Positions 60,535 to 64,000 of a stretch of 64,000 nucleotides of DNA are shown here, piece after piece. The notes beneath the pieces were generated by a model. That model was not told the DNA's origin. It searched no databases and saw nothing but the letters and a program-made list of their open reading frames with translations. Made by a program: the position numbers and the translations under genes. The DNA is taken from the NCBI GenBank assembly GCA_932294295.1, contig OW028573.1, positions 53,228,329 through 53,292,328 on the forward strand, read 5' to 3'. Every line of letters begins with the position of its first letter. Position 1 is the stretch's first letter. Origin of the DNA: Alitta virens (taxonomy: Eukaryota > Annelida > Polychaeta > Phyllodocida > Nereididae).

Positions 60535-60561
60535 GGGGGGGGGGGGGAGGGGGGGGGGGGG
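60535..60561 (+). repeat. G-rich homopolymer tract
   Basis: 27 bases with only one A interrupting. The equivalent tract in copy 1 (about 53183-53199) is shorter, so it has changed length since duplication. Confidence 0.85.
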
Positions 60562-62429
60562 TTGATATATGTTTTCTCCCAGTTTTTCTCACCTTTTCTG
60601 TTTAATATATAAATTTATTCATGTACTTTTCAAATGATATGGTATTGTAATATTAAGCTTATTTGTGTAGAACAATTTGTATTTATGGTAATGGTGACAT
60701 TCACCATCCTGGTTTCCATCGACCAGCGGTACTTATCTTATTCTTAGTGTAAATGATGGTTTTCCTTTGTTGCATCAATTGGTCGAATAAGAATTCCATA
60801 CAGCTGCCTGTTTTTGTCATAGTTGTCAAGATATCTAATATTTACACTGACTAACACCCAAGTATTATTTTATCAACCATTGCAGATTCTACTGAGATTA
60901 TTGAACATAATTACTTAGCGAATAGTTAACCACTGTTAATAGGATTTTAATGTACCTGATCCTCTCTGTTACTACCATTTCAATGATTTTTTATAAGTAT
61001 ACATTGACAAAGCTTTTATTGCTAAGTTGCACTCATATCAAGGTCATTACGTCAGCAGATAAGCTGGTGAAATAGATGGAAAGCATCTGCATGAGTACAT
61101 CAGGTAGATATGACACATTGCACCAATTTAACTGAAACAAGACTATTTTGTCTCCATGTAGTCTGTGAAATGGAAGTAAACCTTCATGAAACAAAAATTT
61201 TCATTTTTACATATTTTGCAAAAATGCCTTTTTACCATATAATATAACTTCAACAGGTGCACTGTTAACATCATTAAAAAGACAGGTGTGCAAACATTAT
61301 TCAGGTAAAAAAAGAGGAGTTTCAAATCCATCAGTACTAGAAAATTATAATTAGGGATAGATTGTGATAAGTATTATCGTGAATACTTATGTAATATAAG
61401 CTGTTCCCATAACATGGACTTATGGAGCCAATGAACTGCTAGGTTTATGTTGGAAGCAAATGCACTCATTTTTAATAACAGAGACACCTTACTATCACTA
61501 AGATCATAATCATACAATGTGGAGATCTAACGGGATTTTTATTACTTATAGGTAGAAAGGAATTAGGCCGTAATATATTAATTTCATAATAACACTGTAA
61601 AAGATTTGTGAGAAAAATCAATTTAGCATTTTATTTTTTGCATATCTTTCAGTCACCACTAAAAATATACCCTTAATTGATAACGTCAGTGTAAAACTGT
61701 TTTCTTTATTTTTAGCCATCTAAATCTGTGAACTGTGCATAATCAAACCTGCAATATCCTTTAATAATACAAATAGCATACTTTCAATGCAATCATTGTA
61801 AAATACAAATTGAAATCTGATTATGGCAATAAATAGTTTAATAAGTTTAATGTTTTTGTAAGATACATGTAATGAGTATTTAAAATTTTTCAAATTCCAT
61901 CACAAATCCTGAGATCATATGCATGGGAGAGTATTCCAGACTTCAGGTACCCTTTGATTCAAAATATTTAGAAGGTTGGGTCTCTCAGTACATTAAAAGA
62001 CACTTTCAATTCCTAAACATATTTATGATTTGGAAAGCATATTTACACACAGCTGTGCTATCGAGGTTTCCAGCAAATAAGATCATCTTCATTTTGGGGA
62101 AATCTATGGCTATCAAGCAACTATTCTTTCAACATATCAGTACTGATGGAGAGTTTTACCTTTGCAAACCTCTGTGCATTGTTGTTATGGCTCCTGTAAG
62201 GTTTCCTAATGTGATGCCACATCACACTTCTAAACACTGTTTTGGCTGCAGCAGCCTCTGAATTATTGTTGTATGTGGAAAATAAACAAGGGCCATTGTG
62301 TGTTGATGCAATATTGCCACAGAAAAGAAAGGCTAATTCAGCCAAGCTTATAACATTTTCGTAGTTTAGAACATGAACATGGTGTAGTATTATCACACAT
62401 TGATACTATATTACATTAAAAACAACCTT

Positions 62430-63998
62430 GTCATATTTTAGGCCATTAATTATGATCAGACCTGCAGCTGAGCACCATATCATTTATAAGGTTGTCTCTT
62501 TTACATTTAGGCTTCCTGTGATATTGCCTGCTTTTAATCGTACTGTTCTTACATGTACATAAAAATGTATATAAGGTTTAATAAAAAAAATTATCTTCTC
62601 TCTCTACACTGACATACAAGATTGTCTCTTTCACAATTATACTGACCTACTTTTTTGTCTGTAATTCAGGAATTTTTGTATTGTATTTCTCAACACCTTC
62701 ATGCAGCACATGTCTTAACCTCACTGTTGGTGAACATACAAAATATTACAGCAATTTGACTGCTAAAAAGACGCGTAAATGAAACTGCACTTAAAAACCT
62801 TTTTTTTTAAATCTAAGCTATTGACAATGCTGCGTGAGGTTTAGCAAGATCTGATTTCCCATTGTCGGTCATCATTGAAATTCAAGACAGTTAATACACA
62901 CAAACCAAGGCTACCTGGAAAAAGGTCAGTTTTAAATCAACTGTGGAGTTATATCCGAAGGAACATACTAAGGTTGCGTGCAGCCAGTCTAATCAATACC
63001 CAGTGTGCCAGAAAGAGTATAAACTAAAGTGTTTATTTGAGTCTATAGGGAACATTTGTATTGATTAAGGGTACTGCCATTGTAAAGATGAACTGGCTGG
63101 ATAGGTCAGCAATTACCGAGATCCTAAACTGACTGATGTGGTTTGATTAGACCACAGGCATTTGCCAACATATATGAAATTGCTCAGTGATGACAGCACT
63201 TATACTTTAACTAATACCAAGGCTACTGACTGCCTTAATTGGCTTCTCATCTCAAGAGGCAGCTGTGTCATTTGCAACAGCCAATCAGAATGTAGTTGAA
63301 TACATTAGGAAATGCCCTGAGCTTGATGGCAATTATTTTGCTAGTTTTCCAGTTAGACTTAAATACAAACAAATATACCTAATACTTTAGGCTATAATAG
63401 GCTGGCTTATGGCATTGGGTGTATAACAGTGAAATTGCATATTATTTAATTTTGTTTGCATTGATAACACTCAATTCTTAAAGAAAGACTGCTCAGTTAG
63501 GTCACTTAATTGACTTAAAGCTGACAGCACACAGTGCTTGGGAGATATTGGCTAATCAGGAAGTGCCATCATGTGTGTAGATGGTGCAATATGCAAATTA
63601 GCTACCACTAGAGATGAGCATTGAACATTCCCAGCGTACAGGAAAGGAATGCCCTGAAAATAAGTGGTATATACCCATGAATTACCACTTAGTATAAGAA
63701 GGATAATTATTTTTGTGTATGATATTGCGACTTTTGAGGCGTTACATGAGGTTTTTTTTTACTGAATTTGGCCCCCATACTTAAAGGCAGTTGCACAGGG
63801 GGAGTAAAAGCTGTTCTTGAGTAAGTCCGTAGCCTTGATCTTCATCTTAGTATAACTTGTTAAGTGCTGTCATGATGGTAAACGCCTGTGATTAGACATT
63901 AAATTTTATTGCATGTGGTCGTTTGTTCCACATCAACCATATCCTCTATATTCACAACTCAGTCAGATTGAATTCTGATTATTTTAGACTCAAAACCA
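62430..63998 (+). repeat. old paralogous right flank, interrupted by a transposon
   Basis: From about 62810 the sequence follows 49130-49560 in order (AATCTAAGCTATTG, GTGCCAGAAAGAGTAT, then after 63890 TGTTCCACATCAACCAT) but with many substitutions, unlike the near-identity of the two recent copies. An extra 300 bp lies at about 62490-62805, and the transposon at 63153-63889 splits it. It continues beyond the window edge. Confidence 0.75.
63153..63889. mobile_element. non-autonomous DNA transposon, 737 bp, TIR CACAGGC(A/G)TTT
   Basis: CACAGGCATTTGCC at the left and GGTAAACGCCTGTG at the right are inverted repeats (12 of 14). GATTAGAC lies before (63145-63152) and after (63890-63897) the element, and the paralogous unoccupied site at 49445-49462 has one copy of the flank. 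An 8-bp duplication is typical of hAT elements, though the exact boundary is uncertain by one or two bases. The interior matches 743-1090. No transposase is encoded. Confidence 0.85.
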
Positions 63999-64000
63999 TT

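Larger units (their letters stand above)
55700..62430 (+). repeat. recent 6.7-kb tandem duplication, copy 2
   Basis: Nearly identical to copy 1 but with a longer satellite (32 units), a 428-bp extra segment (58316-58743), and several small deletions between short direct repeats. Just left of 55.70 kb the sequence shares variants with 62.3 kb; just right of it, with 49.0 kb. That places the recombination joint near 55.70-55.76 kb. Confidence 0.85.

Noticed and set aside
48503..62261. Open frame of 108-120 codons repeated at 48503, 55346 and 61923 (starts MGEYSRLQVPF)
   Set aside because: The three copies differ mainly by amino-acid-changing substitutions and indels, and one is truncated by a deletion. 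There is no domain. It is preserved by recent copying rather than selection.

Overview
This is AT-rich animal DNA, most likely from a marine invertebrate. The evidence is CR1-like non-LTR retrotransposons with short-repeat tails, a Tc1-like DNA transposon, a tRNA-derived SINE, several MITEs, 3- to 25-bp satellites, and a broken copy of an uncharacterised gene family that I remember as heavily multiplied in invertebrate gene models. I cannot place it to phylum. I found no intact host gene. Nearly all open frames are short and lack codon structure, so the window reads as intergenic or intronic sequence filled with mobile elements.

Layout. 1-16 kb: mostly unique AT-rich DNA with scattered MITE and repeat copies, an 882-bp ACT/ACC microsatellite (7946-8827), a SINE with a perfect 12-bp target duplication (9699-9884), and a CpG-rich patch (11.77-12.26 kb). 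16.27-19.15 kb: a dead Tc1 element with both terminal inverted repeats and TA flanks, into which a 5'-truncated CR1-like LINE (17441-18990) has inserted. 19.8-23 kb: a palindromic MITE and SINE-like repeats whose 3' hairpin matches the 3' UTR hairpin of that LINE. 25.5-26.3 kb: a third, very decayed LINE. 30.7-33 kb: a foldback-type element and a long hairpin. 36.6-38.8 kb: a run of ten palindromic X-box-like motifs. 39.3-43.0 kb: a pseudogene of the uncharacterised family, split by a second CR1-like LINE (40758-42533), followed by a GC-rich minisatellite block.

45.7-64 kb is a segmental duplication. An old duplication, now clearly diverged, is seen in the outer flanks (about 45.7-49.0 and 62.43-64 kb). 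A recent 6.7-kb tandem duplication sits between them (about 49.0-55.70 and 55.70-62.43 kb). Each recent copy carries one array of a 25-bp satellite (20 and 32 units) and one MITE with 9-bp flanking repeats. The pattern fits unequal crossing over between the old copies.

The elements interact by nesting (LINE in Tc1, LINE in pseudogene, MITE in a TATCC microsatellite) and probably by sharing machinery (LINE and SINE-like repeats with the same 3' hairpin). I saw no defence system, operon or CRISPR array. The best candidates for something undescribed are the broken gene family, the X-box cluster and the LINE/SINE hairpin pair.
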